Origin: Spodoptera frugiperda
Lineage: Eukaryota > Arthropoda > Insecta > Lepidoptera > Noctuidae
DNA length: 64,000 nt
Assembly: GCF_023101765.2 (NCBI RefSeq)
Contig: NC_064216.1
Coordinates: 12,217,545-12,281,544 of the forward strand
Direction: 5' to 3'
A program made the position numbers and the translations under genes. This document shows, piece by piece, positions 23,501 through 38,500 of the stretch (position 1 is its first letter; each line of letters opens with the position of its first letter). The notes under the pieces were generated by a model, which did no database searches, had not been told where the DNA came from, and saw only the letters and a program-made list of their open reading frames with translations.

Positions 23501-26500
23501 CTAGTCGTAGCTACACGTCAAAGTACATGTTGACAGGTTTATGAGGCTATTGCTATCATCTGCATTCACGTCCATGTTCACGCTGTAAAGATATGGTATG
23601 GACGACATTCAATTGAACTTCACAATCCATCATAGAGTATCATGATTTAGCAGCCCTACATTTTATAAAACCGTATGAAAACCAGTTTTAACAAGGTTTA
23701 AAGACAACTATTAAGAGCCAATGGAATCTTTAATGACGTCATAATTCAAGCCTATTAAAGTTATTGGACCAGATATATATTTCACAATAATACCTAATAA
23801 GGTTTTGCTAAACGATAAAGATCGCCTGGTCGGGTCAGAAAAGTATTTAAATTGGAATTTAATGAATAAGTTCGCCCTTCTAGAAAGTGTCCCTACAAAC
23901 GAGGTGCTGTTTCCATGTATGCCTGTTGCAGGAATGGATATGGTTGCGACTGCAAACGCGCCAAGGTTCATAGACGTACTTCGTCACGCGTGCGTGTGGT
24001 ACATAATAACTAGTTACGTTTTCCTTATTACCACTTATTCAAGGCGGTGTCCGCGAGAAAATAATGCTCTTAATTGCTGAATCCTTTCAAGTAAGAAAAA
24101 CAAAAATATGGTGAAAGAAAACCGCTTTTATAAGGCTTGAATACCCTAAAAGTTACTTAAAACTTCGTAGTCAAATTGCCTAGTTTTATTCTATGTAATA
24201 AATTGTATTAGGTACGAATATTTACGCAGTTTTTATAAAAAAATTGGGGAAAGTTTAATAGCTGTACCAAATGTGATGAGATGAACTAACTGAAAAGAAC
24301 ACCTTGTGGTATTCATTGAAATTTTCCATTCACATAAAAACTGATATTGATTAGCGTATCATTACAACTTCGCACTCGTAATTAATTCAATGGTGTATTT
24401 AGTACCCATGGTGGTTGGGTAGATAAACATCCTTTGCAAGGAAGGTCACGATCGTAACTCCAAGGAGCAAATGTTTTCGCGTCTTGAATTGTGTGCATTG
24501 ACTCTGACGCCAACGGATGTCCAAGTTTGTTTTAATTCAGGCGGAATAAATCATGCATAATTCGGGACACTCGGATACACTCTGGACAAACCTTGACGGG
24601 TTTTGGAGGTCAAAACGAATGTGAAATCGATGTTTTTTTACACGTCTCGTAGTTTCTTGCCGTTTATGTGAAGAAAAAAAACTATAGTCAGTGTTTTTAT
24701 AGCCACTATTTTACACAATAAAAGATGACAACGGAAAACAAACTGATAATCCGTGGATGACAAGCTCAACACCGAATAATTTTTTTTGTCTTGTTTCGCT
24801 TCAAGTTATACCATTCCCAAACGTGTAGGTAGGAAACTTAATGGATATGAGATTCAGTGTGTAGTGTAGATGTTAAAATTGCGAATTTATTGTGACCGTC
24901 ATAACGCACAGTGGAACCTAAAATCTGAATATCGATGTCATCTGGCTGAAGGTCTCTGACGATGGCCTCACTGCAAAAAAACTTCATTGACTTTTTTTGG
25001 TCACTTACGTTTGGTTATTTATATCTCTGTGTTTATTACCTGAAATTGTACACATAGAATTGTATAAGTTGCTAAAAGGACTATAACTAAAATGTTCATC
25101 CATCTTCCTAAAAATATAAGCAGCATTCTTGGTTACCCTTCCGGTAACCAAGAATACTTCGACTTACGAATCTTCCTTATGTCTACTAAACTGAATATTA
25201 ATAAATGACCGTAGGAGGAAATATGTATGTATTTTGTAAGGGGAAATCTTTTCGAAACCAATATAAATTATGTATACACAGTTCAATCCCTTTAAGGCTT
25301 TAACCACGTCACGCGATTCGATTATGACTCATTTGCAAAACAGGAAAGTCCTGATTCAAGTTTACCAGTCAATCCTAAACACCACATAAGCATGCAGTCA
25401 AAACAGCCCTTTTAAAAGTGTACTTTAAGTTACATTTGGCTTGATACACCGGCGAGCGAAGCGGGGACAGAAATAATTATAGCTCTGTCTATCGTTCCCG
25501 CACTTGTATTGATTAGGGACGGTAAAATGCTGACCAATCCGAAAATACACCGCAGGATCAAGGTTACATAATTATCACTTTCCTATATCGAAATTACAAA
25601 TACGATACGAAATATTAACGAACAGATGAGACTTGCTACTGCAGATATCAGGCAGCATCGGTAGGAAGTAAACCGTGCCGATAGTTCGTTCGTATCTGAG
25701 TCAGACAATCCTGCAGATTGTCGCGGATGCTGACTCACACTCGGATCAGCGCACGATCACATCACTTCATACTTTGATTTACATAGTTATTTATTGAGAT
25801 GTTCCCGTTTAATGACAGTTCAAAGGTTGTTGAGCTCAAGTGTAGAACGAATCAGTTATACCTATTAACATTGCATTAATTGCATTCTTGTTTCAATATA
25901 AGAACCCTAAACCTTAATGTAAGAAAACGACATTTGTGAGTGCTGAAGTTATAAAATCAATGTCGTCTATTATGCTGTTAATTAAGTAATAGATATCGAT
26001 CGTCCAGAACAACCCAGAAGCCATTATAAACGCGAGACTTTAATGAGTCAACGACTCAAGCCACAGGCGAGGCGGAGGTTTAGGATCGATAAACCTCTGA
26101 GAGATGTGCCCTGTCACTGTACAGGCTTCGCTACAGGTGGAAAGCTATACTTAACATCGATTCGAGTGTGGCCGTAGTAAAGTAAAAATGTTAACAATTT
26201 TAAACTGGTTAACAGTTTGATTCTGATAACAACTTTTTTTCAAAACTAACAAACAGAACCAGTCCTACAAAATGACCTGTAATTTGCCAACTTGTTTTTG
26301 CTGTACGGTGTAAACTGATCTTTGCTCAGTTTCCTTGTTTCACCTTGAATGTTCTTAGCGCACATATTAGCCACATTAAAATCGTAATGTTTTATCGTTT
26401 AGCATCCAGCGAACTGCTAAATAGCAAGTTCATTACGTATACCTAATATCTATGTATTGTTTTGGTGTTATTGTAACAACAATAGCAGTTGTTGGGGGAT

Positions 26501-29500
26501 TGTAGTTACTGAATATAGCGTGATTTCATTATACATAATATGGTATGCAGTAAGACGTTTCAATGTAAGATTAAGTAGTGCGAGGCATTATTCTGTAGCT
26601 CCTTTGTGTAAACATAATGTGATTGTCTAAGTACATTTTACATTCATAGCATTATGAGTGTGGGCGTTTACATTATACTAAAATGATAGAGCTGAGGCCT
26701 TTGAACCTTTCCCTGTAAAAAAGTATGAATCTTTCAATAATTTCGAAGGTTAAAGAACTGAATTTGGGAACGCACTGTATTCGGGGTACTTAGTACCTAA
26801 GGTCAAGGAACCAATTTCTTTGAATTTTTATCTAAATAAAGAACCGATTACCTACTTGCTTTTGTTGAAGACTAATTGAAAGGAAAGATCCCTGCCGTTC
26901 AATGAGCGTCTATTTACTTTTCGAATTTCAGAATAAACAAATTCCTTTTAGCAGCGAAGAAGATTTCTAGTGAAAATTATTTTGTAAAAGCCAAACGGTT
27001 TTACATTTAGATCGTGTCGAATTAGGAACACGATCTGAAAATGGCAAGCCATTACTGATCTTATGTAATTTTATATATATTTTTAAGTTGTCGAATTTAA
27101 TATATTGTTGTCGTTGAATTGAGAAAACTTCGTATCCTACGTCAAAACGCATGTGAATAATTCAGTATGTTTTTATTATACCGTTATATTCAGTTGGTAG
27201 AGGAAAAAACATGATATCAGGTCAAAATTTGTTTTTCAATTGTAAAGTCATCTATGTGTTTAATATTAATATCGGGATTTTGAATTCTAAGTCAATGTTA
27301 TATGCATGGTTGCGACCTAAAAATCTTAAATCTGTATGTTTAAATAATGACGGGCTGTTTTATTTATTGAATTCATACAATCTGAATCATAAATTGATGT
27401 AAGAGACTGACGTCATTGATTTAATTATCGCCACTGTTTGTCGGGTTTGTCCTAAAGGTACTCCCATTTTTTACCGACTTTAAAAAGGAGGAGGTTTTAT
27501 TTCGGGTTGTATGTTTTTTCTGGCTCAATAATAAACACAAACAAGACGTTTTAATCACGTCAATGCATTAAAAAAGAAAGCTGGCTTACCTGCGTCTGCA
27601 CTTTACTTACTAAGTACTTTGTTTAAATGCTTCATACTATCCGGCTTACCTACCTTACGTAGTATAGTTAAGTATAGAAGTTTTCCTAATCTCTACTACC
27701 AGCCATTATGTATTCTTCCCAAACTGCAACCAGTTTAGCTATAATAATTTGAAAAAGAAATTCGTGGTTTTTCTGACTCATACTTAGAGTTATATCAACT
27801 GTTTTGGTATTACCAAACAAACATATTATTTTGTTTTGTTTTCTATTCTTGTTTCTTAGTAACTTTGTCAATATCATTGTAATTTCTAACGGGCCAGCTC
27901 TTTACTATTCCCGTGTCCCACATGACTATCCTTTTGAATGATATTCTAGCGTCACCGACATCCGTTCTATTCGATTGAATTACAAATGTATCGGTGCTCA
28001 ATATATCGACGTTTGCATGTCCGAGGAATGGACGTCATGTTCGCATATTATCGATTTATTAAACTTTTCGATTTAGATTCACCAAACTCGAGTCAATTTG
28101 CAACAGCATTTATGATACAGTTGATGCTATATGAACTCAATTTGTTACGAATAAGGTTTTGATCAGAAAACTGACAAAGTGTAACCATTACTCCCAGGTT
28201 AGTCATTTTTGCGATAGTGAATAATAAACTCTAGGATTCTCAATTCAAAGTGAGTGTTAGATCATAAACAATACTTTGGTTAGTTTATCGCGAATGCATG
28301 ACGCGGTTCCAGAAGATTATTTACAAGTTTATTTATAGCGAAGTGCTTCAAAGCTAAATTCCTTTGCGAAGGCTGGCAACATTACTATGTTATGGCGAAC
28401 TTACCTTTAGTTGACCATTTCAATTGTTATTCTATACAGAAAAGTGATGAACACATCCAATGGTCGTAAAACCCCTCATTTTATTTTCTGACATTGATGA
28501 CCATGTACCATACGGTGTTGACCACAGAATAGCTTTATCACGTTAGACTTGAATGCCAATTCTACGTAAATCGACAACACCTGTTTTTGCTTGTCACGTT
28601 GCAGTTATTTAGACACATTTTGTTTTGCTGTATTATTGTAAACCACAGGCAATTTACCTCTAATCTTCTATTAGAATCTACATAGCTTATATTCTAAAAA
28701 CATTGTGGAACCTTAATGCCACGAATGCAATGTTTTGTATGATTGTAATTCATTTTATATCAGTAAAAGCTTATCTCTTATTTATAATGTTAGTGAACTT
28801 TGTCCCTTAATAACATTAAATAACATATCAAATAAATTATTATTGTAACAAGAATCGGATGATTCACTACGTGTGAAGTAAGCAGAGACAATCTATACTA
28901 ATATTATAAAGCTGAAGAGTTTGTTTGATTGTTTGTTTGTTTGTTTGTTTGTTTGAACGCGCTAATCTCCGGAACTACTGGTCCGATTTGAATAATTCTT
29001 TTTGTGTTGGATAGTCCATTTATTGAGGAAGGCTATAGGCTATAAAACATCACGCTATAACTATTAGGAGCGAAGAAATAAAGGAAAATGTGGACAAAAC
29101 GGGGGAAATTATTAATTCTTGAGGGCTTCCGTTGCGTGCGCTGCGAAAATGGTTCAAGATACGAAAATTATATGTATGAAAGAATTATTCCTCTTAAAAT
29201 GATCTAAAAAAGTCCGCGACAGTATATGTCTATCTTTTAGGATTAACTTACTAGAATCGTTTTTATGGTAAACAAACTGGGTCGAAATTAATGCATTATT
29301 TGTTAAGAGTTGTATTAACGAAAAAATATTAATCTTTATCGAAATAAATGTGTTGTTCATTAAGAGTATTTAATTGTGAACAAAATTGTCTTTGACATCA
29401 TTAAACTTCAATAAACATCTTAGAAGATATTACAATTTTAAAATAACTCCGATATAAAATTCACCCGCGCCGCGTGATGTGCGAAACACGACGCTGCCAG

Positions 29501-32500
29501 GAGGAGAGCATTGTTTGCGAACGACGCGGAGCCTGGTGTAACTATACCTACTCAAAAAAATTATAGTCTTACTAACGAAGTTAGTTAGAAAACATTTTTT
29601 GATCATTGACCATCGAAAGCATTTGTTTACAGCGTAGAATGGCAAAAAAGCGGTTTACCACACGCCCACATTTTATTGTGGCTGTCTAACAAAGTACAGC
29701 CAGATTCTACGTATAGTTGGTATAGTGCAATAATATCGGCTGAAACATTTGACAAACAAAAAAAATCCAATTCTTCAATTTATTGTCATAAAAATATGAT
29801 AGGGTATAAAAATATGGTCCTTAAGGATTTCATAACCTTGCGTCACCATATATGAAAGAAAACATTTTTTCTAGAAAATACTTTTTTTTTTTTTTTGAGG
29901 GGTGAAAATCATCCGTTGGCTACTCCAGCCTTGGGTGAAGCGAGAAGGATTGTAAAAATCACCCCGTTCTGATTTGAGCCGGGGCCCCGGTAATCTTTTA
30001 CGTTGTCTGCAGCACCGGATCGGGCATCAGCCCTACTGGGTCCCAGCTGTAGTGGCCTGGCTCTTTGAGGCACGCACAGAACGCGACGCACGGGTCTGGT
30101 TTTAATCGGGCGACGAGCTACTCTTGCTCGCCGTCCGCAGACCCGCGCTTACGGTGGCCGGGGATCGTCAAGCGATCCTCGACGCCCGGAGTGTCTTCTG
30201 CGGCGACTGGGGCGTGATGAGGATCGTTCCCTCACGCGCTCCGCCTCATCCTTAGCTAGCATGACTGTTTCGTAGAAGGGGGAGACAGCGTCCCTTTCCC
30301 CCTCGCTCCGCACCTTGGCTGAACTAGAGCCGGACGCGAGAGGTCACAGTCGCCGATCACATCCCTAAGGACACGGCGGTGCTCAGCCCATGCAGGGCAC
30401 ACCGCTACTGTATGCTCCACCGTGTCCTCCGGGTGGTCCACGCAATGCCGACACCCGGGCGTTTCCTCCCGCCGAATTCGAAACAGGTACCAACCGAAAC
30501 TTCCGTGTCCGGTAAATACATGCGTCAGGCGGTAGGTGAGGACGCCGTGACGCCTCTGCCACCTCTACCACTGCTATAACGCGTATGTATCGAGCCCATC
30601 TAAAAAGTACCCTAGGAATTTTATTTCTGAAACACAAACCGGGGTGGCGGTTACCCAACCTATAGGCGCAGGTTTCCGGAAAACAGTGGAAACACATATA
30701 GTATAGAAATGAGTGTGGATTATTCCTTATAATAATAGTCCAGTGCTATCACGAATTTTCAATGCACAAATTAACCGTGGGTAACAGTTATAATTTATGA
30801 AGCTGAGAAAGTTGTTTGCAAAAATAAATATAATGCCTAAAATAACTATTCCACGCGGACGAAGTCGCGGGCACAGCTAGTAGAAAATAATGCTGTTGTA
30901 CAGTCCACGTGTCCAATAAGAGAGTATTAGGCAAAGTTAGCATGTTTTCCAACCTTGCAGTAAATAATTGATTAGTTCAATACGTTTCCGTTCATTCAAT
31001 TTGCTTAGCACGCGATTTTTGTTGGCACGCGTAAAACTATCGCTACATAGTGTACACATCCACACACGGTCGGATCATAAGAGCATTGTTTCGCAATGAT
31101 TCATAACCTGGGCCTGTTTCTTGTTTTGGAAATGGTATATTATTCAACAATTTGTAGGTGTATACCAAACTTCGTCCAATACTTGTTTGGTACATAATTC
31201 TATTATAATCTTATTACAAGCGCGTTCTTCTGGGACATGGTACGTGCGTCATTGGCGTGTCACCTGAGTTCAATATAAGTGATTCAGGCAAATACTAGAC
31301 GATAACTTGAAACCTAATTCTGATGGCATCCAGACCGCAAATGCAAAGTTTCCGTCATATTTGTATGTTTGTGTCATGTTTAAAAACAACAAGTTTGTAT
31401 CACGTCACGTCATAAGCCGTGCGTATTAAGGCTATAAAACGTTAATCGGTACGGTTTTATAAAAAGTTCTTGCGTAATTTTTAAGATATAAACGAAATAG
31501 CAACGTTCAAAATTTCACGAAAATGTTGTAATTTATGATTTTGTTAGCCAGTACTGAGTAGATAATGTTTTTTGCTTCAGGTACCCACAGCCTCTGCAGA
31601 AGCCCACTGTATTTGGTATGGCGTTTGTTCAAGTGACCCCTACAAACCGACAAACTGCGCTTACAATGGAACAGCAAAACCCATCCCCAGTACAGCAATG
31701 GTAAGTACTATAATAACTTAATTGGTAGCATCACCAGATAAACTGCCCACGTCATTGTCAGCAGAACAATTAATTCGCGATGATGATTTGTTGTTTGCGG
31801 TTACGGAAGGAAAACATTGCTTCCAGTAACATTTACGTAAGCCCTGATCGGCATAATTAATTAATACCCAAATTAATTACACGTCTAGACGCTTTAGGTC
31901 CAATGCTGTCTATTTTGCACATAACAGGATGAGGATATTGCAGTTCAATTTACGGGTTATATTAAAAACCTGTTACAACCCCCCAAGGGCACTGTGAGCG
32001 ACACTTATCTGGGTCACCGGGTGAAGTTACTTTGTGCTCTCGGTGCTATATTTAGCAGGTGCATGCAATAATGACGTCACACAAGTCCTAGTTTTCACGC
32101 GGAACTTGACCCGCGTCCAACAATAGCTACGCGGTCAGTTAAATGAAAGCTGCATCGATTGCCTCTAATAGGAAGACAGTTTTAATTTAATGCAGTTGGT
32201 AGGTTAAAGTGTATCAGTGTACTGTAATAATTTCCTTTCTCTCCTTATTATACTCATGTTTACACAAACAGTCACAATAAGGATGAAACTAAATATGTAT
32301 AATTACACAAAATGTGACATAAAGAGTTTACATTGACTCATCGACTGTGACCATTGCCTCTGTTTGATAGTGTTATCCTTGCGACTTGTAAATACCAATT
32401 AGATGTAGCTAACAGGGTGAATCAGAACAATATGGCGTGAGCAGAGAACAGCTACTTACGTATAAATATTGACGTCTTTTTAATGGCGTCGGGTTGTAGG

Positions 32501-35500
32501 AATTGTTATTAAATCCAGATATTAAACATTGGTTGCTATACATTTATCAAAGTTAAAGTTCACCTTGGTTATTGGTTAGTGTATCTATCTTGTCGTATAG
32601 AAACAATTGGCGTTACTTTGTTGCAATCTATTAATTTCAGAGCGACAAGCCGCGATCCGTGCTGACGTAGTTACGATGTTTCCTTTGTTTTGTTTTATAT
32701 TGAAAGGCCAGCCAGAATTAAGTGGCTAATAAATTGGTTTTAGAGCCACTTTGATGGAGTTCTTCCCAAGGGGATTATGAATTACGTTAGAATAATCGAT
32801 GTCATAGTAGACTATACATAATATAGACTGCGTGCCGACGGTTGTGCGATTCCTTCTGGAACAAATATTTGTGTAACCTATATACCAACATTATAGGTTG
32901 TCTGTTTGTCTACGAGACATAATGTGTTCTGTAAACACTTTTCACGCTGAAGGTTCTAGCGTATGTTGACATTCTTTGACGAAAGTTATTATTGCGTTTT
33001 CATTGCCCTAACATTTACCTAAGATTTTCTAACTAAATGCTTACAAATCAAATATAAATGATGTAGAATGTTCTATTCAGTATGTTAATAAGTATCAATC
33101 GAGCTTAAGTTACGTAATGCTATATTACATAAATACAATTTCCATAATAACAATAATCATTATCTATTTTTGGCATATATTTGTGAAGATATTTAAATTA
33201 TGCTAGTGCATTTTTAACACAGAAACAAGAAACTTAAATACCTAGTAAATAAAAGAAACATTGCAATATATTTCGTATTACATTTTCTTTGTAAAAGGTC
33301 GAAAATAATTAGCCAAAGAAAATTGCTTTGCCATCGACATCCAAGTCTAGACAGGCAGACATTAAAAAGGCTACAAAACTTTAAGTTCTTGGAATGCAGT
33401 CCTACCACATAGCTATACCTTATAGCAACTCAAGTTCCGTGAAATTGTTAATGATAAGTAGAATCTTTAGCCACGTGAACCTTTCTAGTGATAAGATAAT
33501 ATTATATGCTTTTAGGATGTCGATATAGCTCATAATAATGCAGGTACAGGTAGTATGGCCCAATGACGTCACCCCCTGAACATCGAATGCTTTGTACTTT
33601 AAAAAGAAGATGTCAACAGTGCCGACTCATGTTGCGTATCTTTCTTGAAGGACAACGACTTCCAAAATACATATTACATAGATAATGAACGTGATATTTT
33701 TTATCTTGGGAATTTATCATAACAAAGCAACTTGTCATTAATTATGCCTCTAGATTTAATTATCAAATATTTTACGAAGATACGAATCACAAATATAGGA
33801 TGGCAATTAATAAAGAGGCAGGTCACAGGAAACAGATTTCTCGTAATAGTATGCTAACATGAAGTAAAGTGGCAATTTTAATTGAAGGCCGCATTTGAGG
33901 ACATGTGATTTATTGGCTACATTATTTTTGCAAAGCCATTCTGGCGTTGACGTGGTAGAGGTTGTTAAACTATGACAGTTCAACACCGCTTGTATGCAGA
34001 GATTGATCAATGTGGAAAACGTCATAGTCACAAGCGCTCACCGCTCACTGCTCACACTAGTTGAAGCGAATGTTATGAATGCCTCTTTGAAGATCTTTCA
34101 TGAGTTATGTGGAGTTAAAAATAGGAGAGCGTTTCCTACGCATTGCAGGTTACAGAGGTCGATCTGTCTGTAAGTGCTTTATTTACACCCACGATATATA
34201 TAGAATATTCTAGATAAATATCTATACGCTGAGCATATAGTTAAAAAATATAACGACACAATATCTGTCCTAAAATGACACACAAATGAATAAATAATGT
34301 TTAATTTAACCACATCAAATAACAAGAGTCAAAAACACGGAAGTGGAAACAAAAACGCTCAAAAACCTGTTGTGGAACCAGCTATCGCTGTGTGTGAATA
34401 TGTTAATTTCTAAATGATGCCAATTTGGCGACTGACTTCACTGTTGCATCAAAACATAGGTACAAGCGTACTGGTATTTTTGTTAGAGATAGTCTATCGG
34501 TCACACAGACAAACGCTGTGTTATGATTGGCACACTCTCACACTAATTCAATAGAAACGAATGTGGAAGAAAATTGACAGATGCTATACGTATAGTTTTG
34601 TTTTGAATTCGTACTCCGAAGTCTGGGCTGCTTGCCAAACTACTGAAATCGAGTGAAATGACGTAAACTATAAAGAAAAAAGATTGTATGAACAAGAAAA
34701 CCATGATGGCAGTATATTATCAGAGGTGTGATAATGATATTTTTCATTCACTCGTGCGACATGACGTCAGCCTCTTAATGTTGGTCATAATTCAAGTATC
34801 AACAATCGCGAAGAACTTCCGAATATCTAAATATGTTTAAACCGCATTCGTAATTTACTTCCTATACTATCAAACATGGGCAATTTAAATATTAACGTTA
34901 AATTTTTTTGCTGTTTTGGTGATGTAATCAAGAACTGCTTTTACTACTTGCGTAGTAAAAAAAATAAAAGTTAACCTTGAGAGAAAGTTTAGCACTTTCA
35001 CGGCAGTCGAAATATCATAATATCACTGCGCTGGTATTAACATGGTGCACTTTAATCTCGGTCGGCAATATGTGAAATTCTCATGCAAGTCGCTTGGTAA
35101 CACGACCCTAATGAGAAACAATTGGCGGCAAATGATCAGTGCCGTACTTGATTGGAGAATCAAACAGATAATTGAAACGCTTGCCACTACGTAGAAGCTG
35201 TACGAATCGTCAAAGAGAACGATAATAAATACGCAATTAGAGTTTATTTACAGAGTTTACCAAATATTTGTGAACAAGGTCTAACCGTGGCGTTGAATTT
35301 AGCTTCAGTACTAAACATCACACGGGTTGCCGGCTGCCTAGTGAACTAAGTTTGTAAACGCTAAACCAATGTGTGCACCGCACTATTTCATAGTTCACAC
35401 ACAATATGGTATAGAAATACTGTCAATATTTTAAAGGAGAATTTCACACTGACTTCTCATCTTATTTTTGTTTTCTATTGTCAGCTTACAGTCTGAATAC

Positions 35501-38500
35501 ACTATAAAATCTTTTAGGGAGCTGAAACTTTATATTCGACCTTCAGACAACCTTATCTCGTTTGGTAATATCGATCGTTCACCAACAATTTGTATTCCGC
35601 AGAGGGTTGCAATGTTTTACGGCTAAAGTAACTGGATCAGTGTGCCTTGAAGCCTAGTTTTGTTGCGTACATTTTTTTATTATCTTTGGATTTGTCTGCG
35701 CACAGATTGTGTTGGATTGCTCTACTTATACATGTTACTGGTGAATGTCCAAGTTGCGTTTTTGGCTGTAGTTGTTTATCGAAACAATCAGGTAGCGTCT
35801 ATCATTACCTACAGTCGGTTGGTCTATCTTTTACATCCGTATTTAACACATTCCATCTCGGTTCGTAAATAGTTGACGGCTAATTCCGCAAGGCAGTTTA
35901 GAAACATGTTGAATAGCTTTTCCTGTGTTCTCAAGGAATTCTTCTTTGCAGGTTTTTTTATGGTTTCATTTTTTTTTACTTGCTACTTCAAGTTTTTCAA
36001 AAGGTCTTGCTAAAAATGTGGTCAGAGATTGTGTTTATAGTATTTTATTTAGTGTTAGCAATAATGCAACCATTGCCCACGTAACGATAATAATAATATG
36101 TTACGTATCTTTATTGCTACTACATGACGTTTTATGGTTTTGGATTTCGATACAGTACAAAGCAAGCTCAAAGGTTTTTTAGTACATTATGCGATCAGTT
36201 ACGCGATATCGTTAAATTACTTGTGATTAAGTTTAATGGCGTGTGCGTCCAATATCCACATAATCTTCATCATAATAATATTTTCTGTCATTTCCCGTTT
36301 ATACAAACATTATTATAAGTAAATCTGTGTTTTTGAATTGATTGTTTTATAAATGGCGTTTCCTTTTCAACATCATCATCATGTCTATTCCGGAACAAGC
36401 AAAAAATCTGTTTAGTAGGTGTATTTAATGACTGCCAATAATAGATGACGAAATAACATCAGGAAATATATTAAATTTCTGTTTTGATTTTATTAATGTT
36501 ATGAATGTTTAATACCAATTAGCATTTTTATAAATTTTAATCGTCAGCTTTTTAACCTTGCTGGGTCATCTACCTTAGCCAAAAACAAAGAAAATTAAAG
36601 CACACTCGAAACGGTGTACTTGACATCTATAGATTAGATATGTTTTAATACATGCTGGCGAATAACACGCGACTCCGAGTATCGTTCGCTTGGAACAAGA
36701 AAGGTAAACTCGTCTGCGACACTTTGCGACACTTTTGTACACGACAGTGAAAGTTTATTAGGTAGACGACTTGAAATACTGTGCAAATAAATACAGTCTA
36801 TATAACAAAATGGAAATAAACAATATTTATTATGCATGAACGGTAATGGAGAGCCTATACAGCAATCACTACCGAGGAACGCAGCTCCTAAGGGACTGAG
36901 TGAGCAATGAATAACCAATTCATGACGTAACCAGCAACAATAAACAATTACCCGATGCTTGTACGTGATAACGGTAATATGGCTTCCTTTTCTATCTCAG
37001 AAAGTATATTAGTCATTGAAGAAAGAAATTCTATGAATTCAGAGACCAGCCTAAATAGGAGCCGGTCGATATTCTGTAGCGAGATCCTGGGGTAGGTGAC
37101 GCGTAGGCGGGCGCTGGGTAGACACATTACCGGTCTTGTCCTGATTATGTAAAAGGTAACAAAGGAACTGTAACTAACAGACATATTGATAATATATTTT
37201 CTATTCAGGACACGACTGATACGTCTTTAAGCTTCCCAGATAGATTGCTTATCGTTCATAACACTAAGACGGATTATGATTTACATTACGACTGCTTATT
37301 ACGTACCTAGACTGAATCTGAAAACTAGTATTTCTAGCCACAAGTAGGTACGAACTGCGTGTGATGTCTAGGTTAGGTTGAAATAGCGCCGGGCCTTGGT
37401 CGATACGGCCTTGTATTTTCACCTTCGTTACAAGTTTAAAATGTTTAAAATTTCACAAATTATGTTAACTTAATTAGGGCTTTGGGCATTACTTGTGGTG
37501 GTATATTTGTCAAAACAATAGACATTACCTTAACAACTACAGTATAAGCAAGAGTATGTTTTAATATAAAGAGGAAGGAAAAGCAAAATGTTTTGAAATG
37601 GCATGCTCCATTCCTTATCCTGAGTAACATTTGTTGTTATTAAAAATATAGTCAGCCTTAAGCTAAATACATAATTGGCTAATCGCATGCGCTGGCATTC
37701 TGCGCATACCGCATGAAGTTAGCTAACCACAGGGCGCCCGTCTTTCGTTTCTATTGCCTGACTAATAATGCTTGTTAGAAAACACTACTTGTGGATGAGA
37801 ATAGTGATGTATATTGTTTGATAGTAACTTGTAGAGTCAATCTATAATGGGTATATAGCTGCAAACGTAGACTGTGACAGTAATATTTGCGAGTCTATTT
37901 TTATATATTTTTATTTTAAAACCCATCTTGGATGTTGTGAACATAATACGACTATTATTATTACTCACAGTGTTTTTAATTGGCATTTTTAGATTTTTTA
38001 TCAAGATCTGACTGTTTGCCAGACCCGAACCCGTCTGATTACGTGTTGCATTTGTACCATAACAACAAAATATATAGTTTTACGTTATTTTTCCCCTTTT
38101 AATGTAATTTAATATTGATAAAGCATTTGATATTTGTGTGATTCACACGAATCATGCAGTAATCCGATATTATAGACAGGTATTAGCCGCGTAGGTAATA
38201 AAGAAAAGTTTAACACGAATATGTCATTAAAATAATTATAATAAACATTATTTTATAGCCATTCATAACACAGCTGTTGTAATGCCGATAAGATTACTGT
38301 CGCAGGTGTTTATCAAGAATTTCTATTCACACCATATTTTGTTCGCGGGCTAGATAGCTAATTATTTACAAGTCACACACGTGCATGAAATCGTTAATGA
38401 TTTACTTATCGTCTAAAGATTATATTCGATAGTATCAAAAGTTACTTCCCTGGCCAGCTTTTGATTCAGCAACCTTCGCGATAAACGGTTTTGATAAGGA

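Larger units (their letters stand above)
20571..28891 (+). other. NPC1 intron 1, left part
   Basis: Unique-looking AT-rich sequence with no supported gene. It contains a perfect 13-bp-arm hairpin (25125-25155), two AP-1-like sites (25697-25703 and 25731-25737), and at about 27,462-27,500 a decayed ACCGACTTTAAAAAGGAGG repeat fragment common in Lepidoptera. Confidence 0.5.

Noticed and set aside
23711..24080. Overlapping open frames on both strands in NPC1 intron 1
   Set aside because: Neither has a recognised family motif; open frames on both strands of the same segment argue for composition, not coding.
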